Origin: Rhodoferax sp.
Lineage (GTDB): Bacteria; Pseudomonadota; Gammaproteobacteria; Burkholderiales; Burkholderiaceae_C
DNA length: 64,000 bases
Assembly: GCF_030697375.1 (NCBI RefSeq)
Contig: NZ_JAUYQD010000024.1
Location: 35,637-99,636 of the forward strand
Direction of reading: 5' to 3'
Of this stretch, positions 24,595 to 33,684 are shown one piece after another. Under the pieces are notes generated by a model that saw nothing but the letters and a program-made list of their open reading frames with translations, was not told where the DNA came from and ran no database searches. Within the stretch, counting starts at the first letter, position 1. The number at the start of each line of letters is the position of its first letter. A program made the translations under genes and the position numbers.

Positions 24595-25926
24595 TTATCG
24601 CAGCCGCTGCCGGGGCGCAACCAGCGGCACCGTGACGCAAAAATGGGTTCCCTGCCCCTCCAGGCTGCTGACCTCCACCCGCCCGCCCAGCAGATCACGC
24701 ACCTGGGTGTAGACGATGTACAGCCCCAAGCCGGAGCCCCCCTGGCCGAATTTGGTGGTGTAGAAGGGCTCGAAAATATGGGGCAGCTGGTCGGCGGCGA
24801 TGCCCTTGCCGTCGTCGCTGAAGGTGAGCTCCAGGGTGGCCTCGTCGCGCAGGGCGGTGCGCAGGCGCATGGCGCCGGTGTCGCGTCCGGCAAAGGCGTG
24901 CAGGAGTGCATTGCCTACAAAATCACTCAGCACCTGGCTGATGGCGCCGGGGTAGCTGTCCATCTCAATGCGGTGGTCGAGCTCCATGGTCAGGTGGTAA
25001 GGCGTGCCCTGCAGCTTGGGTGCCAGGAAGGACAGGGTGCCAGAGACCACGTCCGCCAATTGGAAGCGGTGGCGCTCTTCGCTGCCCCCATCGACGGCGA
25101 CTTGCTTGAAATGCCCGATGCGCTCGGCTGCGCGGGTCAGATTGCGCTCCAACAAATCGCTGATGTCGGTGGAGTTTTGCAAAAACTGGTCGAGCGCCTT
25201 GCGCCCGAGTTGGCCGCTGGCAAACTGGGTCTGGATGGTGTGCGCCTCGTGCGCCAGCGCGGTGGCGGCGGTCAAGGCGGTGCCAATGGGGGTGTTGAGC
25301 TCGTGGGCGATGCCCGCGACGAGCGAGCCCAGCCCGGCGAGTTGCGCGGTGCGCACCAGCTCGATTTGCGTGGTTCGCAGGTCGTCCAGGGTCTTGGACA
25401 GGCTGGTGTTGGCCTGGGCCAGGTCCGCCGTGCGTTCTTTGACGCGGGACTCCAGGTGTTGGTTGAGCTCGCCCAGTGCATTTTTGGCGGCGGTCAGGTC
25501 ATGCACCTGCGCCAGCAGGCGCTTGGTCAGGTCGTTGTAGTCATGGCGCGTCAGCTGCAGCTGGCGTTCGGTCCGTTCGGCCTTGGTGTCCACCGCAAAC
25601 AGTTTCTGGGTGGCCAGGTCTGCTATGGCGATGGCGGCCAGCCAGCCCGGGGCCAGCGCGGCGGCCACCGCCACCTGGGTGATGTCCAACTGCACATGCC
25701 ACAACACCGGCGAAATTTGCGCCAACTGCATGCTTGGCCCCAGCGTCAGGGCGATGCCCTGCATGCGTGCGGCGTAATCCGGCACCACGGCGCCCAGGGT
25801 CGCCAGGTCCGGCACCAGTACCACCACCGGCCCGGACAGCAGATGCCGCTTGCTCAGGTGCACCCGGGTGAAGCCGTCCGGCGCGGGCGCCAGGGTGGTC
25901 AGCATGTGCAGGGGGCTAGTGGCCAT
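24595..25926 (-). CDS. Sensor histidine kinase linked to FIST protein
   Basis: The protein has 443 residues and overlaps the FIST gene by 11 bases. The first 110 residues have no membrane segment. A coiled coil follows (about 118-195), then the H-box GIAHELNTPIGTAL near 214, N-box SDFVGNALLHAF near 340, G1 DDGKGI near 375 and G2 GGSGLGLYIV near 400. It lacks a receiver domain, and no response regulator gene is adjacent. It is a cytoplasmic kinase probably controlled by the FIST protein encoded just upstream. The partner regulator is unknown. Confidence 0.85.
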   Translation of the reverse strand: MATSPLHMLTTLAPAPDGFTRVHLSKRHLLSGPVVVLVPDLATLGAVVPDYAARMQGIALTLGPSMQLAQISPVLWHVQLDITQVAVAAALAPGWLAAIAIADLATQKLFAVDTKAERTERQLQLTRHDYNDLTKRLLAQVHDLTAAKNALGELNQHLESRVKERTADLAQANTSLSKTLDDLRTTQIELVRTAQLAGLGSLVAGIAHELNTPIGTALTAATALAHEAHTIQTQFASGQLGRKALDQFLQNSTDISDLLERNLTRAAERIGHFKQVAVDGGSEERHRFQLADVVSGTLSFLAPKLQGTPYHLTMELDHRIEMDSYPGAISQVLSDFVGNALLHAFAGRDTGAMRLRTALRDEATLELTFSDDGKGIAADQLPHIFEPFYTTKFGQGGSGLGLYIVYTQVRDLLGGRVEVSSLEGQGTHFCVTVPLVAPRQRLR

Positions 25927-27085
25927 CGCTCTTGCCCAACAACAGCAGGACGTAGGTCATGTTGTGGAACAAGTTGCGTGTGTAGGCGCCCTGGTGGTAC
26001 AGGGGGCCGATTTCCCCCAAGGATGGAAAACCGGCAATGGGCAGGGTGCCGCCAAAGGCGGATTCGACCATGCCAACCTCAAAGGCAATTTCCCCGCCCA
26101 GAAGCCATTTGCGTCCCGCGCAACTGATGATCAAGGCCGCGCTGGGCAGAAAGCCCGAGGCGGCGGCGCAGGTGGCGATGGTGTGCACTTCCGCGATCAG
26201 GTCTTCGGGTTTGGCCAGGCAGACCTGGACGATGTCGCCGTTCTGAATCCCGCCGTGCAGGGTCAGGCCCCCGGTATCCGACTGCGAGTTGTAGGCAATC
26301 GCCCGCAACTTCTTTTCGCCGCTCTGGCCTGCGTTCAGAATGGTCAGCGCCACCGAGCCCTGGTCGGAGCGCAAAAAGGGTTTCCCGGTTTCACGCTCAA
26401 TAAACGAGGCCGCGTCCACACCGCCGATGCGACTGACGAGTCTGCCCTGGGCCTCGTCCACGGCGCAGGGCGTACCGACCGCCGCAATGGAGTTGCCGAT
26501 ATGGACCTGAAAGGACAGTGGGCCGTCCACGGCCAGCATGACCACACAGTCTTGCACCATGGCGCGATTGGCAAACAGGCGGCAGTGTTCCATTTTGTCG
26601 TTGTCGTCGGCGGCCATGCCACCAATGACCGGCACGTCGATTTCGTCGCGCACCACCGTCTCGATCCGGCTGGCGTCGGTGTTGAAGTCCGAGAGCAAAA
26701 AGTAGAACGCGGGTTTGCGGCCCTCCAGCGGCACGGCCAGTTGGGCCACGGCACGCCGCACCGCCCCTTCCGGGTCTGTGCCCACCTGGTCACCGGTGGC
26801 CACATGCCATTGCACCTGGCCTGCGGAGCACATACCCAGCGCGCTGGCGCCAACCTCGCTGGTGCGCGCCAGCTCGTGCACGCCGTCGCCGCTGGCGCCG
26901 ATGACACGGACCGCCGGGTTGTCCAGCCCGTCATGGAGCCCCTCCATGAACTCGGTCCAGTCCTTGTAATGGACGGTGGCAAACAGGAAAACGACTTCGG
27001 GCTGGATCTCGGACAAGGACTGTCCGAGGAACAAGGCGGCCCGGTAGGGGTCCACGATGGTGGTGCTGACAGACTTGGTCCGCAT
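25916..27085 (-). CDS. FIST-domain sensory protein
   Basis: The protein has 389 residues from ATG 27085, with AGGAG six bases upstream; the in-frame TTG at 27091 is less likely. The FIST N-domain (VVFLFATVHYKD near 33, VIGASGDGVHE near 63) and FIST C-domain (ATCAAASGFLPSAALIISCAGRKWLLG near 300, by position) are recognisable. FIST modules are predicted to bind small ligands such as amino acids and feed signal-transduction proteins. It shares an operon with a soluble histidine kinase and lies next to a chemotaxis receptor. Confidence 0.8.
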   Translation of the reverse strand: MRTKSVSTTIVDPYRAALFLGQSLSEIQPEVVFLFATVHYKDWTEFMEGLHDGLDNPAVRVIGASGDGVHELARTSEVGASALGMCSAGQVQWHVATGDQVGTDPEGAVRRAVAQLAVPLEGRKPAFYFLLSDFNTDASRIETVVRDEIDVPVIGGMAADDNDKMEHCRLFANRAMVQDCVVMLAVDGPLSFQVHIGNSIAAVGTPCAVDEAQGRLVSRIGGVDAASFIERETGKPFLRSDQGSVALTILNAGQSGEKKLRAIAYNSQSDTGGLTLHGGIQNGDIVQVCLAKPEDLIAEVHTIATCAAASGFLPSAALIISCAGRKWLLGGEIAFEVGMVESAFGGTLPIAGFPSLGEIGPLYHQGAYTRNLFHNMTYVLLLLGKSDGH

Positions 27086-27135
27086 GGTCAACTCCTTTGA
27101 CGAATCCCGACGGTCGGGATGGACAGCGCGCCTGT

Positions 27136-28881
27136 TTAAAAGCTCTCCCAGCTTTCCTCTGTGTTCGCTTTCGCTTTGGCCTTGGGGGGCGGGCTGGGTG
27201 ACTTGACCGGTGCGGACAGGGCCCGCGGCTTACCCGCGAGGGCTGGTTTTTTCGCGGTGGAAACGTAGGGTTTGGGGGGGCGAGAGGCTAACGTGGGCGG
27301 GGCGCGGTAGCTGCTGTGTTGTGCCATGGCGATGGCATGGCCTTGCGACAGTTTGAACACGGCCACAGTGCCCACCAGGTCATGCGCCTGCGATTTCAGG
27401 CCACTGGCTGCGGCAGCCATCTGCTCGACCAAGGCGGCATTTTGCTGGGTAGTTTGGTCCATCTGGGACACTGCCTCGCCGACCTGGGCCACGCCCAGGC
27501 TCTGCTCATTGCTGGCGGCGCTGATTTCGCCCATGATGTCGGTGACCCGGCGGATGCTGTTGACCACTTCGGTCATGGTGACACCGGCTTGGTCCACCAG
27601 TGTGCTGCCGTGCTCCACCCGCTCCACGCTGGCGTTGATCAGGCTTTTGATTTCCTTGGCGGCCTCGGCCGAACGGCCAGCCAGACTGCGCACCTCGGAG
27701 GCAACCACCGCAAAGCCCCGGCCCTGTTCGCCCGCACGCGCCGCTTCCACGGCGGCGTTCAGCGCCAGGATGTTGGTCTGGAAGGCAATGCCGTCGATCA
27801 CCTGGATGATGTCGGAAATCTTGCGCGAGGACTCGTTGATGCCTTTCATGGTCTCCACGACCTGTCCGACCACTTCACCGCCCTTGATGGCCACGGTGCT
27901 GGCATTCATGGCCAGTTGGTTGGCTTGGCGCGCACTGTCCGCGTTTTGTTTGACGGTGGAGCTCAGTTCTTCCATGGATGCGGCGGTTTCTTCCAGCGCG
28001 CTGGCCTGTTGTTCGGTGCGTGCCGACAGATCGTGGTTGCCCTGGGCAATTTCGGCGCTGGCGGCGGCGACGCCTTCAGAGCCACTGCGAACATTGGTGA
28101 CCACTTTGGTCAGGCTGTCTTGCATGGACTTGAGCTGGGCCATCAGGCTGGCGCTGTCGCCCGGTTTCAGCACCACGGCGGTACTGAGGTCGCCCGCGCC
28201 TACGCTTTGCGCGAGGCTGGCGGCTTCATTGGGCTCTGCCCCCAGTTGACCGGTGATGGTGCGCACCGTGACAAAGCCAAACAGCCCGGCAAACAGCACG
28301 CCCCCAAGAATGGAGAGGAGGGAGACGAATTTGATCGTGGCATAGCGGGACGCTGCATCGGTAAATTCTTGTTTGGCCCCGACGACTTGCAACTGGCTCA
28401 GTGCATCAATGCCTTTTTTGACCGGCGCATACAGCGGAGGAATCTTGTTCACAAGGATGTTCTGGCCTTCAATGACGTCGTTGGCGCGTAGCGCAGCCAG
28501 TGCGGGTTGCAGCCCGGCTTCGAAGTTTTTCCGGTCCAGTGTGAAAGTTTTGGCGAGTTTGTCTTCCTCGGCCGAGAGTTTGAGTGCGGTATAGGCCGCC
28601 CACACCTTGGTAATGCCCGCCATGTTGGCGTCCACGGTGGCCGTGCTGGCGGCAATGACTTCGGGGGTGGGGGTGATCAAGGCGGCGGAGAGGGCCAGTT
28701 GGTTGCTCAGCAGCATGGAGCCAATGTCCCCCAATTGCCCGGCGGGCACGGTGCGGTCTTCGTACACCGTGCGCAGGGCATCGTTGCTTGCGCCAATGCC
28801 ATAGAGCCCCAGACTGCCAACGATCAGCAGCAGGGCAGACATGACTCCACCCAGCAGCATCAGACGCGTAGAAATTTTCAC
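27136..28881 (-). CDS. Methyl-accepting chemotaxis protein
   Basis: The protein has 581 residues. TM1 is at about 7-28. A roughly 155-residue periplasmic four-helix-type sensor follows, then TM2 near 185-208, HAMP, and the cytoplasmic signalling coil with the conserved tip [20 protein letters not shown] near 370-390. The C-terminus is Pro/Lys-rich and ends EESWESF, which resembles the W-x-x-F CheR/CheB tether pentapeptide. No che genes are nearby. The ligand is unknown. The gene is 51 bases upstream of the FIST gene in the same direction and may share its transcript. Confidence 0.92.
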   Translation of the reverse strand: MKISTRLMLLGGVMSALLLIVGSLGLYGIGASNDALRTVYEDRTVPAGQLGDIGSMLLSNQLALSAALITPTPEVIAASTATVDANMAGITKVWAAYTALKLSAEEDKLAKTFTLDRKNFEAGLQPALAALRANDVIEGQNILVNKIPPLYAPVKKGIDALSQLQVVGAKQEFTDAASRYATIKFVSLLSILGGVLFAGLFGFVTVRTITGQLGAEPNEAASLAQSVGAGDLSTAVVLKPGDSASLMAQLKSMQDSLTKVVTNVRSGSEGVAAASAEIAQGNHDLSARTEQQASALEETAASMEELSSTVKQNADSARQANQLAMNASTVAIKGGEVVGQVVETMKGINESSRKISDIIQVIDGIAFQTNILALNAAVEAARAGEQGRGFAVVASEVRSLAGRSAEAAKEIKSLINASVERVEHGSTLVDQAGVTMTEVVNSIRRVTDIMGEISAASNEQSLGVAQVGEAVSQMDQTTQQNAALVEQMAAAASGLKSQAHDLVGTVAVFKLSQGHAIAMAQHSSYRAPPTLASRPPKPYVSTAKKPALAGKPRALSAPVKSPSPPPKAKAKANTEESWESF

Positions 28882-28953
28882 GAATGTATCTCCAACAAAT
28901 ATTTGAACCCTGGGCCACCGGTGGAGGATGGATCAGCACGAGCGCGTGTGTTT

Positions 28954-28985
28954 GCAGCCCCATGCCTTAGAGGGCATGGGGCTGC
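28954..28985. other. Strong 13-bp stem hairpin upstream of the chemotaxis gene
   Basis: GCAGCCCCATGCC pairs perfectly with GGCATGGGGCTGC across a 6-base loop. No T-run follows on either strand, so it is not a standard terminator. It lies between the glpD stop and the chemotaxis receptor start and may be an mRNA leader structure or protein-binding site. Confidence 0.5.
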
Positions 28986-29003
28986 ATATCTGGTACATCC
29001 TGG

Positions 29004-29041
29004 GTTAAAAAAACCCGCCAGTCAATAGGTAAAACGCGGGG
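29004..29041 (-). terminator. glpD: Likely terminator after glpD
   Basis: On the minus strand CCCGC (near 29040) can pair with GCGGG followed by seven T residues (29004-29010), 15-50 bases after the glpD stop. The stem is short and the loop long, so strength is uncertain. Confidence 0.4.
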
Positions 29042-29053
29042 TGATTGCTGTGT

Positions 29054-30649
29054 TTACGCGGGCAGCTGCAAATAGTGCTGTGCCAGTTCCACAAAGGCGG
29101 CAACTTCGGGGTCTAACCCGGTCTCTTGCTGCAAGATCTCGCCCACCTGTGCGGCCAAAGAACCTGCCAGGCGGGCATCCAGAAACAGCAGCCGCGAGCG
29201 GCGTGCCAGGACGTCTTCTACCTTGATGGCGTATTCGTAGCGTGCCGCAAAACGCACCATGCCTTCGGTCAAACCTTCACACAACACGGTGTGGGCGCCC
29301 GGCATGCCCAGGACCGAGGCCTGTTCGTCACCGTAGGAGTGCAAGCCAGGGGGCATGCAGATGGAGCGAATTTGGGCAGCCGGAATGTCGGCGCCGACCA
29401 GCTTCAGGTGGGTGGTCACCCCTTTTTTGCGCTTTTCGAGCAAGGATTTTTCAGCGCACGCATCCAGCACATCTTCGGCCATGGCACGGTAGGTGGTCCA
29501 TTTGCCGCCGGTGACGGTGACCAAGCCGCTGCGGCTGACCAGCACCGTATGTTCCCGGCTGATGCCTTTGGTGTTGTCGCCATCGTCGTCCTGCGGTTTG
29601 ACCAGGGGGCGCAAGCCGACCCAGACGCTCTTGACATCGGCGCGGGTGGGCGCCCGGCGCAAATAACGTGCCGATTCGTTCAATATGAAATCGACCTCTT
29701 CCTTGAATGGCAGGGGCTCGCGCGCCAAATCGTTGCGGGGGGTGTCGGTGGTGCCCAGGATGACTTTGCCCAGCCATGGCACGGCAAACAAGACCCGGCC
29801 ATCGGCCGTTTTGGGCACCATCAGAGCCACATCGCCGTTTAAAAACTCCCGGTCCACGACGATGTGGACGCCCTGGCTGGGTGCCACCATGGGTTTGGTG
29901 GGGCGTTGGCTCTCCGCGCCATCTTTTTGCCGAAGTTCGTCCACCCAGACACCGGCGGCATTCACCACGCAGCGCGACTTGACGGGGTATTGTTTGCCAG
30001 TTTGTGTGTCTTCGCAGACCAGTCCTGCTATTTTTCCATCTGCATACAGAAGGTCGGAGGCGCGGCAATAGTTCACCAGCAAAGCGCCCCGGGACACGGC
30101 AGTGCGGGCCAGCGCCAGTGCGAGCCGCGCGTCGTTGAATTGGCCATCCCAGTATTTGACACCGCCTTGCAGTCCCTGAGGCAAGGCGGTGGGCAGCCAT
30201 CCCAAGGTTTCTTCGCGGTTGAGGAATTCGGTTTTGCCCAAGCCGGCTTTGCCAGCGAGTGCGTCGTACATCTTGAGCCCTATGCCGTAAAAGGGGGTTT
30301 CCCACCACTTGTAGGAGGGCATGATGAAGGGCAGGGGTTGCGCCAAGTGCGGCGCGTTGTTCAGCAAGGTGGTGCGTTCGTGCAGGGCTTCGCGCACCAG
30401 AGAAATATTGCCCTGTGCCAGGTAGCGCACACCGCCGTGGACCAGCTTGGTGGCGCGGGAGGAGGTGCCCTTGGCAAAGTCATGGGACTCCAGCAATACC
30501 ACTTTGAAGCCCCGCGCAGCGGCGTCCAGAGCCACCCCCAGCCCGGTTGCGCCGCCTCCCACAATGGCGATGTCATAGGTTTGACCTTCCGCCAGTTGGG
30601 AGATCAGTTGGTCGCGCCGGGTCAATTGGGGCTGCATTTTGATGGACAT
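29054..30649 (-). CDS. glpD: GlpD glycerol-3-phosphate dehydrogenase, FAD-dependent
   Basis: The protein has 531 residues from ATG 30649; the open frame to 30694 has a poorer start. The N-terminal FAD-binding motif YDIAIVGGGATGLGVALDAA is followed by SSRATKLVHGGVRYL, the GlpD signature, and GTTDTPR plus VTGGKWTTYR in the C-terminal half. The enzyme oxidises glycerol-3-phosphate to dihydroxyacetone phosphate at the membrane and passes electrons to quinone. It is the last gene of the minus-strand glp unit and is separated from glpV by a rho-independent terminator, so its level may be tuned separately. Confidence 0.96.
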   Translation of the reverse strand: MSIKMQPQLTRRDQLISQLAEGQTYDIAIVGGGATGLGVALDAAARGFKVVLLESHDFAKGTSSRATKLVHGGVRYLAQGNISLVREALHERTTLLNNAPHLAQPLPFIMPSYKWWETPFYGIGLKMYDALAGKAGLGKTEFLNREETLGWLPTALPQGLQGGVKYWDGQFNDARLALALARTAVSRGALLVNYCRASDLLYADGKIAGLVCEDTQTGKQYPVKSRCVVNAAGVWVDELRQKDGAESQRPTKPMVAPSQGVHIVVDREFLNGDVALMVPKTADGRVLFAVPWLGKVILGTTDTPRNDLAREPLPFKEEVDFILNESARYLRRAPTRADVKSVWVGLRPLVKPQDDDGDNTKGISREHTVLVSRSGLVTVTGGKWTTYRAMAEDVLDACAEKSLLEKRKKGVTTHLKLVGADIPAAQIRSICMPPGLHSYGDEQASVLGMPGAHTVLCEGLTEGMVRFAARYEYAIKVEDVLARRSRLLFLDARLAGSLAAQVGEILQQETGLDPEVAAFVELAQHYLQLPA

Positions 30650-30663
30650 AGGTGTAGAGATAA

Positions 30664-30703
30664 GAAAAAAAGGCCGTGTGGCAGATGTGCTCACACGGCC
30701 GAC
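30664..30703 (-). terminator. Rho-independent terminator between glpV and glpD
   Basis: On the minus strand a 9-bp GC-rich stem (GGCCGTGTG/CACACGGCC, 30700-30672) with an 11-base loop is followed by a run of seven T (30671-30664... as A on the plus strand). It lies 31 bases after the glpV stop and 15 before the glpD start. It should reduce read-through from the transporter genes into glpD. Confidence 0.85.
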
Positions 30704-30734
30704 CTTTAGAGCATTGAAATGTTCGGCAAACTAA

Positions 30735-32465
30735 TTAACGCGTTTTGCCGTTTTTCCAGGCTGTCAACAGCGTGTTGTAGCCAATGGTTTCGCCCTTTGG
30801 CTTCTCGTTGGCCAGCTTCGCCCAAGGCGCGGCCTTGGTGCTCAGCCATTTGCTGGGGTCCGACTTGGCATTGAGCTTGGGTGGGCACACGGCCATGCCG
30901 GAGCGCTCCAGACGGCCCATCACGTTGTCCATTTCCTCTGCCAGGTTGTCCATGGCCGCTTGGGGGGTCTTCTCACCCGTCACCGCCACCGCCACGTTTT
31001 TCCACCACAGTTGGGCCAACTTGGGATAGTCAGGCACATTGGTTCCCGTAGGCGTCCAGGCCACACGGGCGGGGCTGCGGTAGAACTCCACCAGACCGCC
31101 GAGTTTGGGCGCCATCTGGGTCATGGCGTTGGACTTGATGTCGCTTTCGCGGATCGGTGTCAGACCCACAGTGGTTTTCTTCAGCGAAGTGGTTTTGGCG
31201 GTCACAAACTGTGCGTACAACCAGGCTGCAGCCACCTTGTCGGCGTTGTGGTCCTTGAAGAAGGTCCATGAGCCTACGTCCTGGTAGCCGTTTTGCATGC
31301 CCTGTTTCCAGTAAGGGCCGTTGGGGCCAGGGGCCATGCGCCATTTGGGTGTGCCGTCGGCATTGACCACGGGCAGGCCGGGTTTGACCATGTCGGCCGT
31401 GAACGCGGTGTACCAGAAGATTTGCTGGGCGATCTGGCCTTGTGCGGGCACCGGGCCGGCTTCACCGAAGGTCATGCCGATGGCTTCCTTGGGCGAATAT
31501 TTCTTCATCCAGTCGATGTACTTGGTCAAAGCGTAGACGGCGGCGGGCGAGTTGGTTGCGCCGCCGCGTGCCACTGAGGCACCCTGTGGCGTGCAGCCGT
31601 CGGCCGAGGCGCGGATACCCCATTCATCAATGGGCTTGCCGTTGGGAATACCGATGTCGGCAGAACCCGCCATGGACAGCCATGCGTCGGTGAAGCGCCA
31701 GCCCAGTGAAGGATCCTTTTTGCCGTAGTCCATGTGGCCGTAAATGGGCTTGCCATCGATGTTCTTCACGTCATTGGTGAAAAACTCGGCGATGTCTTCG
31801 TAGGCGCTCCAGTTCAAGGGTACGCCCAGGTCATAACCAAACTTGGCCTTGAATTTGTCCTTCAGGTCCTGGCGGTCGAACAGGTCGGCGCGGAACCAGT
31901 ACAGGTTGGCGAACTGTTGGTCGGGCAGTTGGTACAGCTTGCCGTCGGGTGCGGTGGTGAAGCTGGTGCCGATGTAGTCTTTGATATCAATGCCGGGGTT
32001 GGTCCACTCTTTGCCTGCACCGCTCATGTAGTCGGTCAGGTTCAGGACCTTGCCGTAACGGTAGTGGGTGCCGATCAGGTCGGAGTCGGTGATCCAGCCG
32101 TCATAGATGGATTTGCCAGACTGCATGGAGGTCTGCAGCTTTTCCACCACGTCGCCTTCGCCGATCAGGTCATGCTTGACCTTGATGCCGGTGATTTCCT
32201 CAAAGGCCTTGGCCAGTGTTTTGGATTCGTATTCGTGTGTGGTGATGGTCTCGGACACCACCGAAATTTCCTTCACGCCTTTGGCTTGAAGTTTTTGGGC
32301 TGCGTCGATGAACCATTTCATCTCGGCGGCTTGCTGGGTTTTAGAGAGGGTCGAGGGTTGGAATTCGCTGTCAATCCATTTCTTGGCAGCGGCTTCGTCA
32401 GCCCAACCTTGGCTACCCACGGCACAGGCGACAGCCACTGCCAATACGGAATACCTCAATTTCAT
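30735..32465 (-). CDS. glpV: Glycerol ABC transporter substrate-binding protein (GlpV type)
   Basis: The protein has 576 residues from ATG 32465; a longer frame to 32597 lacks a signal sequence at its start. The first 22 residues form a signal peptide (MKLRYSVLAVAVACAVGSQGWA). The rest is a large extracellular solute-binding family 1 protein, longer than maltose-type binders, as in the glpVSTPQ glycerol importer of Rhizobium. It sits with two permeases and two ATPases next to glpD, glpK and glpR, which fixes glycerol as the likely ligand. A close paralogue is at 39296. Confidence 0.88.
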   Translation of the reverse strand: MKLRYSVLAVAVACAVGSQGWADEAAAKKWIDSEFQPSTLSKTQQAAEMKWFIDAAQKLQAKGVKEISVVSETITTHEYESKTLAKAFEEITGIKVKHDLIGEGDVVEKLQTSMQSGKSIYDGWITDSDLIGTHYRYGKVLNLTDYMSGAGKEWTNPGIDIKDYIGTSFTTAPDGKLYQLPDQQFANLYWFRADLFDRQDLKDKFKAKFGYDLGVPLNWSAYEDIAEFFTNDVKNIDGKPIYGHMDYGKKDPSLGWRFTDAWLSMAGSADIGIPNGKPIDEWGIRASADGCTPQGASVARGGATNSPAAVYALTKYIDWMKKYSPKEAIGMTFGEAGPVPAQGQIAQQIFWYTAFTADMVKPGLPVVNADGTPKWRMAPGPNGPYWKQGMQNGYQDVGSWTFFKDHNADKVAAAWLYAQFVTAKTTSLKKTTVGLTPIRESDIKSNAMTQMAPKLGGLVEFYRSPARVAWTPTGTNVPDYPKLAQLWWKNVAVAVTGEKTPQAAMDNLAEEMDNVMGRLERSGMAVCPPKLNAKSDPSKWLSTKAAPWAKLANEKPKGETIGYNTLLTAWKNGKTR

Positions 32466-32550
32466 TGTCAATCTCCTCAGGTCTAAATAACCCCTGTTTG
32501 AAAGGCTGTTACGGCTCCAGGGGGAAACAAGCCGGTCCTTGAAATAAACG

Positions 32551-32859
32551 TTAACCCTTGCGCATGATGAAAGCGAGCAGGCCCATGGACAACACAAAGC
32601 TGATCCAGATGGACGGCTCGGTTTCCAGTCCCATCCATTCAGTCAGTTTTCCGCTGATGCCGACAAACGCCAGGTTGACGTAGGCCGCTGACAGCAGCCC
32701 GATAAAGAGCCGGTCGCCGCGGGTGGTCTCCATCGGGAGAAAGCCCCGGCGCAGCGTGGTCGGAGACTTGATTTCCCAGAGAGTCATGCCAAACAGCATC
32801 AGCACAATGCAGGAGAAAAATACGGCCACCGGGGTGGTCCAGGCCATCCATTCAAACAT
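32551..32859 (-). CDS. Small membrane protein of the glycerol transporter locus (DUF2160 type)
   Basis: The protein has 102 residues with three hydrophobic segments: about 5-27 (FFSCIVLMLFGMTLW), 50-70 and 80-98. Between the first two is a polar loop, TTRGDRLF. Proteins of this length and pattern accompany the GlpV-type glycerol importers. It lies between glpQ and glpV in the same direction with gaps of 12 and 85 bases. It is probably an accessory subunit; biochemical role unknown. Confidence 0.75.
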   Translation of the reverse strand: MFEWMAWTTPVAVFFSCIVLMLFGMTLWEIKSPTTLRRGFLPMETTRGDRLFIGLLSAAYVNLAFVGISGKLTEWMGLETEPSIWISFVLSMGLLAFIMRKG

Positions 32860-32871
32860 CTTGAACTCCTA

Positions 32872-33684
32872 TCAAACGCGTCCCATCGCGAAACCCTTCG
32901 CGATGTAATTACGAACAAACCAGATCACGATGGCACCGGGAACGATGGTCAACACGCCGGCGGCTGCCAGCGTCGCCCAGTCCATGCCGGATGCCGACAC
33001 GGTACGGGTCATGGTGGCTGCAATCGGTTTGGCATTGACGCTGGTCAGGGTGCGGGCCAGCAGCAACTCCACCCAGCTGAACATGAAGCAGAAGAAGGCC
33101 GCAACACCGACGCCCGCTTTGATCAAGGGCAGGTAAATGGTGAGGAAGAAGCGGGGGAAGGAGTAACCGTCGATGTAGGCGGTTTCGTCAATTTCCCGGG
33201 GGATGCCGCTCATGAAGCCTTCCAGAATCCAGACCGCCAACGGTACGTTGAACAGGAGGTGTACCAGCGCCACAGCGATATGGGTGTCCATCAGGCCGAC
33301 GGAGGTGTAGAGCTGAAAGAAGGGCAGCAAAAACACCGCTGGTGGCGTCATGCGGTTGGTCAACAACCAGAAAAACACATGCTTGTCACCAAGAAAGCTG
33401 TAGCGAGAGAACGCATACGCCGCAGGCAAGGCCACGGTCAGTGAAATGACGGTGTTGATGCCCACATAGATCAGGCTGTTGATGTAGCCGGAGTACCACG
33501 CCGGGTCGGTCAGAATGGTCTTGTAGTTGTCCCAGGTGAAATGCTGCGGGAACAGGGAGAAGCCCGCCAGGATTTCATTGTTGGTCTTGAAGGACATGTT
33601 GACCATCCAGTAGATGGGCAACAGGGCAAAAACGACATACGCAATCATGAACAGAGAGCGTTTTTGGAACTTGGGCTTATTCAT
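32872..33684 (-). CDS. glpQ: Glycerol ABC transporter permease GlpQ
   Basis: The protein has 270 residues from ATG 33684 with a strong GGAGGG site, overlapping glpP by eight bases. Six transmembrane segments are visible. The cytoplasmic EAA loop is EGFMSGIPREIDETAYIDG near 155-175. It is the MalG-like half of the importer pore, paired with GlpP. Downstream is the small membrane protein and then glpV. Confidence 0.9.
   Translation of the reverse strand: MNKPKFQKRSLFMIAYVVFALLPIYWMVNMSFKTNNEILAGFSLFPQHFTWDNYKTILTDPAWYSGYINSLIYVGINTVISLTVALPAAYAFSRYSFLGDKHVFFWLLTNRMTPPAVFLLPFFQLYTSVGLMDTHIAVALVHLLFNVPLAVWILEGFMSGIPREIDETAYIDGYSFPRFFLTIYLPLIKAGVGVAAFFCFMFSWVELLLARTLTSVNAKPIAATMTRTVSASGMDWATLAAAGVLTIVPGAIVIWFVRNYIAKGFAMGRV

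Noticed and set aside
28954..28985. Hairpin taken as a glpD terminator
   Set aside because: No T-run follows on the minus strand; a better, though short, candidate lies at 29004-29041.
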